Of a stretch of 64,000 bases of DNA, positions 33,197 to 42,225 are shown piece by piece (the stretch's first letter is position 1; the number at the start of each line of letters is the position of its first letter). A program made the translations under genes and the position numbers. A model generated the notes under the pieces. It was not told where the DNA came from, did not search any database, and saw nothing but the letters and a program-made list of their open reading frames with translations. The DNA is from Kribbella kalugense. Its GTDB lineage: Bacteria; Actinomycetota; Actinomycetes; Propionibacteriales; Kribbellaceae. The DNA lies in NCBI RefSeq assembly GCF_004365875.1, contig NZ_SODF01000001.1, forward strand, positions 310,001 to 374,000, written 5' to 3'.

Positions 33197-34546
33197 TTAC
33201 CAGGCGTAGTCCTCGTAGTGGAAGTCCCGTGTCTCGACGCCGGCGCTGCGGGCGGAACGGCGTACTGCTCTGAGCCAGGGGACCGGGCCGCAGGCGAACA
33301 CGTCCCGGCTGGCGATGTCGGGCACGTAGCGCGTCAGCGCCTCGGCGTCTGTGCCGGGTACGCCGGCCGGAAGCCAGGAGCCGTCGTCGCGTCGGCGGCC
33401 CGGGAGCAGGATGAGGTCGACGCCGCGCAGCTCGGTCAAGCGGGTCAGCTCGGCCAGGAAGATGGCGTCGTCGGTGTAGCGGTAGATGAGCGTCGCCTCA
33501 CCCGGCTGGTACGGCGCGTCTTCGAGGAGGGCCCGGAGTGGCGTGACGCCGACCCCGGCCGCGATCATCACCATCTTCGAGTGGCGTCGCCGAAGACCGG
33601 TCATCGTTCCGTACGGACCCTCGATCAGGACCCGGCTGCCAGGTGTGAGGACGCGCGCCCGAGTCGCGCCGTCGCCGGCGGCCTCAAGGGTCACGCGTAG
33701 TCGGTCGCTCGTGGGCGCGGCCGAGATCGAGTACGGGTTGCCGCGAGTCCAGCCGGGGCTGCCGAGGAACCGGAAGATGAAGAACTGCCCCGACCTGGTC
33801 CGGAGGCGATCGAGCCGCCGGCCGCGGAGTTCTATGGAACAGGCGCTCGGCGTCTCGGCGACCACGCGATCGACGACGAGCTGGTGGCGCCACGACAACC
33901 ACAGCGGCCGGATCACCCGCCAGAACAGGACCGCGCCCAGCGAACCGAAGTACATCGTCCACCAGAAGACCTGCGTCCACGTCTCGTGGAAGTGGGTGCC
34001 GTCGAAGATCTCGTGCGGCAGTACGAACGCCATGCCGAGATACGAGTACAGGTGCAGGAGATGCCACGACTCGTACCGCAGCCGGCGCCGGGCGATCTGG
34101 ATCGAGGTGATCACCACCCCGATGATCAACAGCGTCCCGATGGTTGCCCAGAGCATCCATGAGTCCCGGACGAACAGCTGCCACAGCGCGGCGGCCCACT
34201 CCGACGGCTGGCGATCGATGCGGTCGAGCGCGAACAGCACGGTGTGCACGATCGCCAGCCAGAACGACGCGTACCCGAGCCACTTGTGCCGGCGCGCAAG
34301 TACGTCATGTCCCCACGACTGCTCGACCCATGGGATGCGCGCCATCAACAGCACCATCAGGATCATCAGGACCTGCGACAGCAGACCGGTGTAGAGCGCC
34401 TGCGACTCCAGCAGATACTCGGGGTACACGAACGTCTGGACAAGTCCACCACCACGCACCCAGATCCACGTGGTCAGCACGATCGCCAGCCCGCCAACGA
34501 GATTCACCATCAGCCGCGGTGCCCGTGCAGTCAGAGTCTCGGTCAT
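33197..34546 (-). CDS. Ferric-reductase-like flavocytochrome, oxidoreductase
   Basis: A 449-residue membrane oxidoreductase. Six helices form a ferric reductase-like haem domain; paired His residues are seen in RRHKWLGYASFWLAIVHTVLF and ESWHLLHLYSYLGMAFVLPHEIFDGTH. The cytoplasmic FNR-like half has the FAD-binding RGNPYSISAAP (RxYS-type), an NADPH-binding KMVMIAAGVGVTPLRALLED and VFACGPVPWLRAVRR. It would move electrons from NAD(P)H across the membrane to an external acceptor, unknown here. ATG 34546 is preferred to GTG 34555. The two-component genes just upstream probably control it. Confidence 0.88.
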   Translation of the reverse strand: MTETLTARAPRLMVNLVGGLAIVLTTWIWVRGGGLVQTFVYPEYLLESQALYTGLLSQVLMILMVLLMARIPWVEQSWGHDVLARRHKWLGYASFWLAIVHTVLFALDRIDRQPSEWAAALWQLFVRDSWMLWATIGTLLIIGVVITSIQIARRRLRYESWHLLHLYSYLGMAFVLPHEIFDGTHFHETWTQVFWWTMYFGSLGAVLFWRVIRPLWLSWRHQLVVDRVVAETPSACSIELRGRRLDRLRTRSGQFFIFRFLGSPGWTRGNPYSISAAPTSDRLRVTLEAAGDGATRARVLTPGSRVLIEGPYGTMTGLRRRHSKMVMIAAGVGVTPLRALLEDAPYQPGEATLIYRYTDDAIFLAELTRLTELRGVDLILLPGRRRDDGSWLPAGVPGTDAEALTRYVPDIASRDVFACGPVPWLRAVRRSARSAGVETRDFHYEDYAW

Positions 34547-34580
34547 GACTTCCACGGTGTCGGTCCAGCTTGTGACCTGA

Positions 34581-35921
34581 CTAAGAGTTCAGCGGTACGG
34601 CGAGAATCGCGCGCAATCCTGTTCCCGGAGCATCTGTCAGGGTGAGCGTTCCCCGGTGCAGCTCGGCCTGCTGCTGGACCAACGCGAGCCCGAGACCGGA
34701 TCCATGACTCCGCGGATTCGGACCACGGGCGAAGCGTTCCTTCATCGCGTCACGATCGGCAGCAGGGATACCCGGACCGTCATCCGTGACCGTGATGAAC
34801 GCCCACTGGTCGTCGCAGTGCAGCCTGACCTCGACCCGGCCGTTCGGGTGACCGTGCAGCGCGGCGTTGTCGAGCAGATTGTCGACCGCGATCCGCAGCC
34901 CCACCTGCCAGCCATCCACGAGCGGCAGCGGCGTCTGGTCGAAGGTGTACGCCGTTTCTGGATGCCGAGCTTTGGCGTGCCGAACTGCGTCATCGACAAG
35001 GTCTGCCAGATCGAGGTCCGCCCGGGCGGGGAGTGCGCCCGCATCGCCGCGGGCCAGTGTTTGCAGGCCTTCGAGAAGCGCAGTGATGCGCTGGTGCTCC
35101 GCCAGCGAGGCCGCGACGATCTGTTGCTGCTGATCCTTCGGGAGCGCGGGATTCCTCTGCAGTGTCTCGAGATTCACGCCGAGGCTCGTCAGTGGCGTGC
35201 GGAGTTCGTGACCGGCGTCGGCTGTGAAGCGGCGCGTCGACTGCGTGCTGGTCTGTAGCTGCTGGAGCATCGCGTTCAGCGCCGCTGACAAGTCGGCAAC
35301 CTCTTGCGGTCTTTGCTCGCTCGGAAGCTGCTGGTTGCCGTCGGAGATCCGGGCCGCGCCGGCTCGCAGGCGCTGCAGCGGCTGCAGGATCAGCCGCGTG
35401 ACCAGCCAAACGCCGGCGCCGGTCACGAGCATCGCGGCGATCGCGGTCACACTGACCAGCCGGATGTTGTCGGTACGTCGTTGCTCGACGGGGGAGAGGT
35501 CTTGCAGGACTTGGATGCGTTCGGCCGATCCCGCGGACAGGGGCTCGGTCAGCGATCGCCAGGTCTCGCTACCAACCCTCAGTGTCGTGTAGCCGTCCTG
35601 AGTCGCCACCGGAAGGGGCTGGGTCGGCTGGTCTCCTCGCTCCGCGACGATCTGCCCGTCGACAACCAGCCGTACCAACGACTGGCTGCCCGCGAGCAAT
35701 CCGCCGTACTCGTCGTTCGGGCGGTTGCCCTGGTTCGTCAGTTTGGCGGCGTCCTGGCGGACCTTGTCGGCGCGTGAGGTCAACTGTTGATCGACGTCCG
35801 CGCGATCTCGGTGGTCGATGCGAACGACGATCACCAGCCCGGCAAGAGCCACCACGATCATGACCACCAGGGCAACGCTGGCAGTGATCTGGGCGCGCAG
35901 ACTCTGCGGGACGATGCTCAT
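34581..35921 (-). CDS. Sensor histidine kinase (HAMP type)
   Basis: A 446-residue two-helix sensor: helix about 12-35, an extracytoplasmic sensor of about 115 residues, helix about 152-178, then HAMP (ILQPLQRLRAGAARISDG). The phospho-acceptor is H238 in FTADAGHELRTPLTSLG. The ATPase domain shows DNLLDNAALHGHPNG (N-box), TDDGPGIPAADRDAMKERF and HGSGLGLALVQQQAELH. Its ATG overlaps the response-regulator stop (ATGA). With the downstream flavocytochrome gene it may sense redox or metal status at the envelope, which is inference from neighbourhood. Confidence 0.92.
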   Translation of the reverse strand: MSIVPQSLRAQITASVALVVMIVVALAGLVIVVRIDHRDRADVDQQLTSRADKVRQDAAKLTNQGNRPNDEYGGLLAGSQSLVRLVVDGQIVAERGDQPTQPLPVATQDGYTTLRVGSETWRSLTEPLSAGSAERIQVLQDLSPVEQRRTDNIRLVSVTAIAAMLVTGAGVWLVTRLILQPLQRLRAGAARISDGNQQLPSEQRPQEVADLSAALNAMLQQLQTSTQSTRRFTADAGHELRTPLTSLGVNLETLQRNPALPKDQQQQIVAASLAEHQRITALLEGLQTLARGDAGALPARADLDLADLVDDAVRHAKARHPETAYTFDQTPLPLVDGWQVGLRIAVDNLLDNAALHGHPNGRVEVRLHCDDQWAFITVTDDGPGIPAADRDAMKERFARGPNPRSHGSGLGLALVQQQAELHRGTLTLTDAPGTGLRAILAVPLNS

Positions 35922-36601
35922 GGCCGTAGGACGAAGCCGACGCCACGGATGGTGTGCAGGAGGCGAGGTTCGTCAGCGGCCTCGAGCTTGCGGCGCAGGT
36001 AGCCGATGAAGACATCGACGACGTTGGTGTCGACGTCCCAGGTGTAACCCCAGACCTGATCCAGCAACTGGGCGCGACTGAGGACCTGGCCGGGATGCCG
36101 TGCGAAGACTGCCAGCAGGTCGAACTCCCGGGTCGTCAGCTCGAGATCGCGGGCGTGCCTGCTGGCGACGCGGCGGCTTGGTTCGATCGTCAGGTCACCA
36201 AGGACTATTGGGCGTTCGTCGCTGCTCTGGTGCAGCCTGACGAGGGCGTGGAGGCGAGCAGAGAGCTCGCCGATCGAGAACGGTTTGACCACGTAGTCGT
36301 CGGCGCCGGCGGCCAGTCCGGCCACTCGATCGTCGACCTCGTCGCGCGCGGACAACATGCAGACCGGGATGGTCCGGCCGTCTGCTCGCAGTCGCCGTAC
36401 CACCTCGACGCCGTTGATCCCGGGCATGACTACGTCGAGCAGGAGGACGGAGGGCAGTTGGGCCTGGATCGCACTCAACGCCTCCTCGCCGGTGGAGGCC
36501 TCGCGCACCTCGAAGCCCTCGGCCCCGAGACCGAACCGCAGCGACAGGCGAACGCCTTGGTCATCGTCTACCACCAGGACGTTCGGCGACTGGTCAGCGA
36601 T
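35918..36601 (-). CDS. OmpR-type response regulator with apparent ATC start
   Basis: A 227-residue regulator if started at ATC 36601: MADQSPNVLVVDDDQGVRLS, giving a complete receiver with D56 as phospho-acceptor (LLLDVVMPG) and VVKPFSIGE, then a winged helix (LTTREFDLLAVFARHPGQVL, DVFIGYLRRKLE). No ATG, GTG or TTG in frame gives a full receiver: the first GTG (36574) starts within strand one, removing NVL. GAGGAGGT (36615-36608) lies exactly 6 nt before ATC 36601. ATC is therefore the likely start, or an ATG altered by mutation or sequencing error. The regulator is coupled to its kinase. Confidence 0.83.
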   Translation of the reverse strand: MADQSPNVLVVDDDQGVRLSLRFGLGAEGFEVREASTGEEALSAIQAQLPSVLLLDVVMPGINGVEVVRRLRADGRTIPVCMLSARDEVDDRVAGLAAGADDYVVKPFSIGELSARLHALVRLHQSSDERPIVLGDLTIEPSRRVASRHARDLELTTREFDLLAVFARHPGQVLSRAQLLDQVWGYTWDVDTNVVDVFIGYLRRKLEAADEPRLLHTIRGVGFVLRP

Positions 36602-36722
36602 GACAGCACCTCCTCGTCCTCGTCCGATAACCGGTCCGAACCGCCAGTGTCCCAGCCATTCCTCAAGGGAGATTAAGAATCCGCGCCGGTTGCCTTCGCT
36701 CGGGCAGGGAGACTAACCTGTT

Positions 36723-36746
36723 CATTGACCGACCGGTCGGTCAATG
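36723..36746. promoter_or_regulatory. TetR operator: perfect 24-bp palindrome
   Basis: CATTGACCGACC (36723-36734) is followed directly by its exact reverse complement (36735-36746). The site sits 16 bp before the hydrolase start, over the expected promoter, and the hydrolase gene is cotranscribed with a tetR gene. The GACCGACCGGTCGGTC centre is typical of TetR-family sites. Autorepression of the two-gene operon is inferred. Confidence 0.85.
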
Positions 36747-36762
36747 AGTGGAGGAATTCGCG

Positions 36763-37608
36763 ATGCCTTTCGTCCAGACCAGAGCGGGGCAGGTGTTCTA
36801 CGCCGAGCAGGGGAGCGGCCTGCCGGTCGTCCTGCTGCACGCCACCCTGCACGACCACACCGACTTCGACGCCGTCGCCGGCCCGCTCGCGGCCGCCGGC
36901 CATCGCGTACTAGCAGTGGACTGGCCAGCCCACGGCCGCTCCACGCTGCAGGCCGGATCAGGGCCGGCCGGATCAGCGCCGGACGGGCCGGGGCAGGCTG
37001 CGTCCGACGGCCCGGTGACTGCGCCGTTGCTGGCGGACGTTCTTGCCGATTTCGTGGCCGCGCTCGATCTGGCGCCGGCTGTCTTCATCGGCAATTCGGT
37101 TGGTGGGTACGCCGCGGCCAGGCTCGCGCTGGACTATCCGGACCGCGTCGCCGGGCTAGTGCTGGTCAACACCGGCGGGTTCGTCAAGGTCCCACCCCTC
37201 GCGCCGCGCCTCCTGGGCATACCGGCCGTCAGCCGCGTCGTGTTCCCCCGACTCGTTCCCCGCTACATGAAGCCGACCAACGACCAAAGCCGCGCCATCA
37301 CCCGCCGAGTCCAGGACCGCGCGCGCAGCAAGGCAGGCGCTGCAGTCGCCGCCGCGCTGTGGCGGAGCTTCGCCGATCCGGCGTATGACCTGCGCGCCGA
37401 CGGATCGCGGCTCGGCGTACCCGTCCTGCTGGCGTGGGGCGCACGCGACATCGTCCTGCCCAAGTCCGCCGCACGCCAGACACAGAAGGCGATACCAGGC
37501 GCGGACCTCCAGTTCCTGCAGACTGGGCACGTGGCCTTCGCCTCCGATCCGGACGGGTTCCTCGGCCTGGTGCTGCCCTTCCTTGAATCGGTGGCGATCA
37601 AGCAGTGA
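36763..37608 (+). CDS. Alpha/beta hydrolase
   Basis: A 281-residue alpha/beta-hydrolase. It shows PVVLLHATLHDHTDF (oxyanion region), DWPAHGRS, and the nucleophile elbow FIGNSVGGYAA (GxSxG), with the acid in AWGARDIVLP and the His in QTGHVAFASDP completing the triad. A Gly/Ala/Pro-rich insertion (about 63-85) lies before the nucleophile strand. It has no signal peptide, so it is cytosolic. GGAGGAATT is a good ribosome binding site. Its stop overlaps the tetR start (GTGA). The substrate is unknown; the TetR ligand is probably its substrate or product. Confidence 0.88.
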   Translation: MPFVQTRAGQVFYAEQGSGLPVVLLHATLHDHTDFDAVAGPLAAAGHRVLAVDWPAHGRSTLQAGSGPAGSAPDGPGQAASDGPVTAPLLADVLADFVAALDLAPAVFIGNSVGGYAAARLALDYPDRVAGLVLVNTGGFVKVPPLAPRLLGIPAVSRVVFPRLVPRYMKPTNDQSRAITRRVQDRARSKAGAAVAAALWRSFADPAYDLRADGSRLGVPVLLAWGARDIVLPKSAARQTQKAIPGADLQFLQTGHVAFASDPDGFLGLVLPFLESVAIKQ

Positions 37609-38174
37609 ACACCGGCGTACGGCAGCGGCGTGCCGCCGCCACCCGCACAAAACTCATCGCCGCAGGCCTGGCTCTGGCGGAGCGGACCGGCCTCGCCGAC
37701 ATGAGCGTCAACCTCATCGTCGCCGAGGCGGGCGTTGCCAAGGGCACCTTCTTCCACCACTTCGGCGACCGGTCGGAGTTCCTGCTGGCGCTACACACCG
37801 AGTTCCACGACCGCGTATTCGCGGTGATCGAGCAGTCGATCGCGGGGATGGCGCCGGGTCGGGACAGGCTGCTCGCGACTGCGAACGCCTACCTCGACGA
37901 GTGTCTGCGCCATCGCGGCGTACGGGCTTTGCTGCTGGAGGCCCGGGTCGATCCCACGATCATCGGAGCGATCGCGTCCCGGAACAAGGTGGTCATCGAG
38001 CGGACCAGCCCGGACTTCGCGGCCATGGGCTGGGTGCACCCGGAGCCGAGCGCGGCCATGTGGAACAGCGCCGTCGTCGAATCGGCCCTCCTCGAGCTGG
38101 ACGCCGGCGGCCACCGGCCGGAGGTCCGGGCCGCTTTGGCACAGTTCATAGCCAGCCAAGTGACTCACGGGTAA
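37605..38174 (+). CDS. TetR-family transcriptional regulator
   Basis: A 189-residue TetR regulator. The N-terminal helix-turn-helix (about 8-55) reads RTKLIAAGLALAERTGLADMSVNLIVAEAGVAKGTFFHHFGDRSEFLLAL; the rest is the all-helical ligand-binding and dimerisation domain. Start GTG overlaps the hydrolase stop, so both are made from one mRNA. The perfect palindrome 40 bp before the hydrolase gene is the obvious target, so it probably represses its own operon. Confidence 0.92.
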   Translation: MNTGVRQRRAAATRTKLIAAGLALAERTGLADMSVNLIVAEAGVAKGTFFHHFGDRSEFLLALHTEFHDRVFAVIEQSIAGMAPGRDRLLATANAYLDECLRHRGVRALLLEARVDPTIIGAIASRNKVVIERTSPDFAAMGWVHPEPSAAMWNSAVVESALLELDAGGHRPEVRAALAQFIASQVTHG

Positions 38175-38183
38175 CCTGCGGCT

Positions 38184-38645
38184 ATGGCGAGTCAGGTGTT
38201 GGGGTTGTGGGAGCGGTTGCGGCCGTTGCCAGGTGGGGAGCGGGTGTTCTCCTGGGGGTTCACCTGGAAGGCGCCGTACTTTCGGTCGGTGCGTCCACGG
38301 TTCGTGCAGGTGAGTCCGAACTACGCGGCGTTGACGCTGCCCAAGCGGCGGGCGGTGCTGAACCACATCGGGACCGTGCATGCGATTGCCGTATGCAACG
38401 GTCTGGAGGCGGCGATGGGTGCGCTGGCCGAGGCGACGATCCCCTCGGGCAAGCGGTGGCTGCCGAAGGGGATGGAGGTCGCGTACCTCGCGAAGGCGAC
38501 GTCCGATCTGACCTGCTCGGCCGAGACCGATCCGGATACCTGGACGGCGGGTCCCGACGTACCGGTCCGCGTGAAGGCGACCCGCGACGACGGCACGGTG
38601 GTCGTCGAGGGCACGATCCATCTCTGGGTAACTGAGAGGAAATAG
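38184..38645 (+). CDS. DUF4442 hotdog-fold protein (thioesterase-like)
   Basis: A 153-residue single-domain protein resembling DUF4442, a hotdog-fold family near PaaI-type thioesterases: RFVQVSPNYAALTLPKRRAVLNHIGTVHAIAVCNGLEAAMG, with NHIGTVHA at the helix of the hotdog. An acyl-CoA substrate is possible; catalytic residues are not clearly assignable. TAACCT (38172-38177) lies 6 nt before the ATG, indicating leaderless transcription. Confidence 0.8.
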   Translation: MASQVLGLWERLRPLPGGERVFSWGFTWKAPYFRSVRPRFVQVSPNYAALTLPKRRAVLNHIGTVHAIAVCNGLEAAMGALAEATIPSGKRWLPKGMEVAYLAKATSDLTCSAETDPDTWTAGPDVPVRVKATRDDGTVVVEGTIHLWVTERK

Positions 38646-38672
38646 CCCCGCTGTACGACGTAGGGTCGCCGG

Positions 38673-39824
38673 GTGACTGAGCTGCGGGTGGTGGACGTCA
38701 CCGAGGACCAGCTGGACTCGGTGTGGCAGGTAAGAATCCGGTCCTTCGGTCCGGCCAATGATCGGGAGGGGTGGACCAAGCACGCCCGCACCTTCATCGA
38801 GGACGGGCGGTTCATCGGTGTCCTCGACGGGGACGACCTGGTCGCGGCGGCGCGGATGTGGCCGTTCGAGCAGTGGTGGAGCGGACGGCGGGTGCCGATG
38901 GGTGGTGTGGCCGGGGTTGTGGTCGCACCGGACTACCGCGGGCGTGGCGTCGGGAGCTTGCTGATGCGGGCCGTGCTGCAGCGGTGCGTGGACAAGGGGT
39001 ATCCGCTGACGGGCCTCTATCCGGCGACGACTGTTCTCTACCGGCATCTGGGCTACGAGTTCGGCGGCAATCGGTACAAGTTCTCCTTCCAGGCCGCTGA
39101 TCTGCGGACGCTGGGCGGCAAGGGTACGGCGGTGCGGAAGGCCGGGCGTGGTGATGCGGAGCTGTTCCTCGAGCTGGCAGGCAAGGCGCATGAGTCCCGG
39201 CGGTCGAGCGGTCCGCTGATCTGGCCGGTCAGTCACGTCGAGGCTTGGCTGGAGGACGAGAACAACTTCGCGTACGTCGCGGACGACGGGTTCGTCGTCT
39301 ACAGCTGGTCCGACGGCAATCTGGCCGTCGACGAGCTGATCGCCGGATCCGAGGAGACCGCGCGGGCGTTGTGGGCGACCGTCGGCTCGGGTTCGTCCAT
39401 CGCGACGACAGTGCACGCGTATTGCTCGCCCTTCGACCCGATCCACCTGCTCGCCGAGCACGAGGCGGCGGCCGATACGCGGATCAACCGCTGGATGCTC
39501 CGGCTCGTCGACGCCCCGGCGGCCATTGAGGCGCGCGGCTTCCCGGCTGGCGTCGTACTCGAGACCGACCTGCGGATCGACGACCCTGAGCTGCCCGCGA
39601 ACACCGGCGACTGGCACCTGTCCGTCGCGGACGGATCCGGCCGGCTCACGCCCGCCGAGCCGTCGAGTGACGCGCTGCGGCTCGGCCCGCGTGGATTGGC
39701 CGCGCTGTACGCCGGTACGCCGGTTGCTGCCCTCCGCGGCGCCGGACTGATCACCGGGGGAGCGGACTCGGGGCTCGACGCTGCCTTCAGCGGACCAACG
39801 CCGTACATGCTCGACTACTTCTGA
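38673..39824 (+). CDS. Eis-like GNAT N-acetyltransferase
   Basis: A 383-residue protein with the three-part Eis layout: an N-terminal GNAT domain with the acetyl-CoA loop [21 protein letters not shown] and [15 protein letters not shown], a second GNAT-like domain (about 155-290), and a C-terminal SCP2-like domain ending DYF, where the free C-terminal carboxylate acts as base in Eis. Eis proteins acetylate amines, including aminoglycosides, at several positions; the natural substrate here is unknown. TAGGGT (38661-38666) is 6 nt before the GTG start (leaderless). Confidence 0.87.
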   Translation: MTELRVVDVTEDQLDSVWQVRIRSFGPANDREGWTKHARTFIEDGRFIGVLDGDDLVAAARMWPFEQWWSGRRVPMGGVAGVVVAPDYRGRGVGSLLMRAVLQRCVDKGYPLTGLYPATTVLYRHLGYEFGGNRYKFSFQAADLRTLGGKGTAVRKAGRGDAELFLELAGKAHESRRSSGPLIWPVSHVEAWLEDENNFAYVADDGFVVYSWSDGNLAVDELIAGSEETARALWATVGSGSSIATTVHAYCSPFDPIHLLAEHEAAADTRINRWMLRLVDAPAAIEARGFPAGVVLETDLRIDDPELPANTGDWHLSVADGSGRLTPAEPSSDALRLGPRGLAALYAGTPVAALRGAGLITGGADSGLDAAFSGPTPYMLDYF

Positions 39825-39870
39825 GTCGGCGCGTCGATTTCAGGAGTCGCGAGGCCGCCGACTAGGGTTG

Positions 39871-39886
39871 TCGAACAAACGTTCGG
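39871..39886. promoter_or_regulatory. LexA/SOS box upstream of ruvC
   Basis: TCGAACAAACGTTCGG fits the Gram-positive/actinobacterial LexA box (TCGAAC-N4-GTTCGA) with one mismatch at the last base. It ends 8 bp before the ruvC start, overlapping the expected promoter/leader, so ruvCAB is probably DNA-damage inducible. Confidence 0.85.
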
Positions 39887-39894
39887 AGGTGTCC

Positions 39895-40491
39895 ATGCGG
39901 GTGCTCGGCGTCGACCCGGGACTGACTCGGTGCGGCCTCGGCGTCGTCGAAGGTACGCCGGGGAAGCCGCCGGTGCTTGTCGCCGTCGGGGTGATCCGGA
40001 CGCCCGCCGACCTGGACGTGTCCAAGCGACTGGTCCGGATCGAGGCCGAGCTGGAGGAGTGGATCGACCTGCACCGGCCGGACGCAGTCGCGGTCGAGCG
40101 CGTGTTCGCCCAGCACAACGTCCGTACCGTGATGGGGACGGCGCAGGCCTCCGGGGTTGCGATGGTCGTCGCGGCTCGTCGTGGGCTGCCGGTCGCGCTG
40201 CACACGCCGAGTGAGGTGAAGGCCGCGGTCACTGGATTCGGCCGGGCGGACAAGGAGCAGGTGACCACGATGGTCACCCGGATCCTCAAGCTGAGTGAGC
40301 GTCCGACGCCCGCCGACGCGGCGGACGCGCTGGCGCTGGCGATCTGCCAGGTCTGGCGCGGTGGCGTGACGAGCAAGTTGCAACAGGCTGCCACGAGCCG
40401 AGGCAACCTCGAAGCGGCTGCGCAGGCGCAGTCCCGCCTGCAGGTGGCGAGGCTGCGGGCTGCCGTGGCGGCACAGCAGGACAAGCGGTGA
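39895..40491 (+). CDS. ruvC: Holliday junction endonuclease RuvC
   Basis: A 198-residue RuvC resolvase with an RNase H fold. It cuts four-way junctions produced in recombinational repair, together with RuvAB. Catalytic acidic residues are seen in [16 protein letters not shown] (D7), [11 protein letters not shown] (E) and the C-terminal [13 protein letters not shown] (two Asp). The ATG follows CGGAGGT. A LexA box sits immediately upstream. The C-terminal 35 residues form a helical Gln/Ala-rich extension. It begins the ruvCAB operon. Confidence 0.97.
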   Translation: MRVLGVDPGLTRCGLGVVEGTPGKPPVLVAVGVIRTPADLDVSKRLVRIEAELEEWIDLHRPDAVAVERVFAQHNVRTVMGTAQASGVAMVVAARRGLPVALHTPSEVKAAVTGFGRADKEQVTTMVTRILKLSERPTPADAADALALAICQVWRGGVTSKLQQAATSRGNLEAAAQAQSRLQVARLRAAVAAQQDKR

Positions 40492-40522
40492 GCATGGAAA
40501 TGAACGGGCATGGAGGTTGGCG

Positions 40523-41125
40523 ATGATCGCCTTTGTACGTGGGCCTGTCGCGGCCATCGGGGTGGACAGTGCAGTCGTCGAGGTCGGAGGAATAGGCCTG
40601 CAGGTGTACTGCGATCCCGGCACGCTGGCCGGGTTGCGTCCGGGTCAGGAAGCCCGGATCTCGACGTCGATGGTGGTCCGCGAGGACTCGCTGACGCTGT
40701 ACGGATTCGCCGACGACGACTCGAAGAATCTGTTCGAGCTGCTGCAGACCGCGTCCGGTGTAGGGCCGAGGCTGGCCCAGGCCGCGCTCGCCGTGCTGAG
40801 CCCGGACCAGTTGCGGCAGGCGGTCGCGACCGAGGATCTCGTCGTACTCGTGAAGGTGCCTGGCATCGGTAAGAAGGGCGCGCAGCGGATCGTGCTGGAG
40901 CTGAAGGACAAGATCGGTGCGCCGTCGAAGACGGTGACCGGGCGTCCGCTGCAGACGCACGAGGCGTGGCGGGAGCAGGTGCAGGCCGGTCTGGTCGGCC
41001 TGGGGTACTCCGCCCGCGACGCCGAGGACGCGGTCACGGCTGTGTCGCCGCTTGCCGCCGACATGCCGACTCCGGCTGTCCCCGACCTACTGCGTGCCGC
41101 GTTGCGCGTGCTTTCCAAGGCGTAG
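40523..41125 (+). CDS. ruvA: Holliday junction branch migration protein RuvA
   Basis: A 200-residue junction-binding subunit. Domain I is an OB fold (IAFVRGPVAAIGVDSAVVEVGGIGLQVYC), domain II carries paired helix-hairpin-helix motifs (LLQTASGVGPRLAQAALAVL and LVKVPGIGKKGAQRIVLELK), and domain III (about 140-200) contacts RuvB. ATG 40523 follows GGAGG and begins at the OB fold. It targets RuvB to four-way DNA junctions. Confidence 0.97.
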   Translation: MIAFVRGPVAAIGVDSAVVEVGGIGLQVYCDPGTLAGLRPGQEARISTSMVVREDSLTLYGFADDDSKNLFELLQTASGVGPRLAQAALAVLSPDQLRQAVATEDLVVLVKVPGIGKKGAQRIVLELKDKIGAPSKTVTGRPLQTHEAWREQVQAGLVGLGYSARDAEDAVTAVSPLAADMPTPAVPDLLRAALRVLSKA

Positions 41126-41128
41126 CCG

Positions 41129-42181
41129 ATGGAAGACAACGTTCGGCCCTTGGTGTCCGGGGACGCGGTGGATCTCGAGGAGCGCAAGATCGAGTCCGCG
41201 CTCCGGCCGCGCACGCTGGCCGAGTTCGGCGGTCAGCGCCGGGTCAGCGAGCAGCTCGAGCTGGTGCTGCACGCGGCTCGTGGACGCAACCGCGCGCCGG
41301 ATCACGTGCTGCTGTCGGGTCCGCCCGGTCTCGGCAAGACCACGCTGGCGATGATCATCGCCAGCGAGATGGCTGCACCGCTGCGGATCACCAGCGGTCC
41401 GGCGATCCAGCACGCCGGCGACCTGGCCGCGATCCTGTCCGGGCTGAGCGAGGGCGAGGTTCTGTTCCTCGACGAGATCCACCGGATGTCCCGGCCGGCC
41501 GAAGAGCTGCTGTACATGGCGATGGAGGACTTCCGGGTCGATGTGATCGTCGGCAAGGGGCCGGGCGCGACCGCGATCCCGCTCGAGATCCCGCCGTTCA
41601 CGCTGGTCGGAGCGACCACCCGGGCCGGGCTGCTGCCGGGTCCGCTGCGGGACCGGTTCGGGTTCACCGGCCACCTGGAGTTCTACGAGTCGGACGAGCT
41701 GGAGAAGATCGTCAACCGGTCGGCCGCCCTGCTCGAGGTCGACATCACCGCGGAAGGCGCGGCGGAGATCGCCTCCAGATCCCGCGGTACGCCGCGGATC
41801 GCGAACCGGTTGCTCCGCCGGGTCCGTGACTTCGCGGAGGTGCGGGCGGACGGCATCATCACCATCGCGCTGGCCAAGTCGGCCCTCGAGCTGTACGAGG
41901 TGGACAAGATGGGCCTGGACCGGTTGGACCGGTCCGTTCTGGACGCCTTGTGCCGCCGTTTCGGCGGTGGACCGGTAGGTCTTTCCACGCTCGCGGTTGC
42001 GGTCGGCGAAGAACGTGAGACCGTGGAGGAAGTGGCCGAACCGTTCCTGGTCCGGTCGGGTTATCTGGCCCGTACGCCGCGTGGTCGCGTCGCCACGCCC
42101 GCGGCCTGGCGGCACATCGGGCTGAAAGTCCCGAAGAGCGCTACCTTCGCGGACACCCTGTTCGACACCGACGAAGACTAA
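41129..42181 (+). CDS. ruvB: Holliday junction helicase RuvB
   Basis: A 350-residue AAA+ motor that drives branch migration. The Walker A is [21 protein letters not shown], Walker [12 protein letters not shown], sensor I ATTRAGLL, and the arginine finger lies in [15 protein letters not shown]. The C-terminal winged helix includes [21 protein letters not shown]. The gene starts 3 bp after ruvA. A perfect hairpin 22 bp after the stop probably ends the operon. Confidence 0.98.
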   Translation: MEDNVRPLVSGDAVDLEERKIESALRPRTLAEFGGQRRVSEQLELVLHAARGRNRAPDHVLLSGPPGLGKTTLAMIIASEMAAPLRITSGPAIQHAGDLAAILSGLSEGEVLFLDEIHRMSRPAEELLYMAMEDFRVDVIVGKGPGATAIPLEIPPFTLVGATTRAGLLPGPLRDRFGFTGHLEFYESDELEKIVNRSAALLEVDITAEGAAEIASRSRGTPRIANRLLRRVRDFAEVRADGIITIALAKSALELYEVDKMGLDRLDRSVLDALCRRFGGGPVGLSTLAVAVGEERETVEEVAEPFLVRSGYLARTPRGRVATPAAWRHIGLKVPKSATFADTLFDTDED

Positions 42182-42203
42182 GGAGCCTGACCCGAACTGA
42201 AGA

Positions 42204-42225
42204 GTGGACGTCGGGGAACGTCCAC
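42204..42225 (+). terminator. Hairpin after ruvCAB
   Basis: GTGGACGT (42204-42211) and ACGTCCAC (42218-42225) form a perfect 8-bp stem with a 6-nt loop, 22 bp after the ruvB stop. No T-run follows. The next 190 bp carry the yajC upstream region; TAGACT (42306-42311) is a possible -10 box. Confidence 0.5.

Noticed and set aside
36574-36601. GTG 36574 as start of the response regulator
   Set aside because: It would remove most of the first beta strand of the receiver and has no correctly spaced ribosome binding site, unlike ATC 36601.
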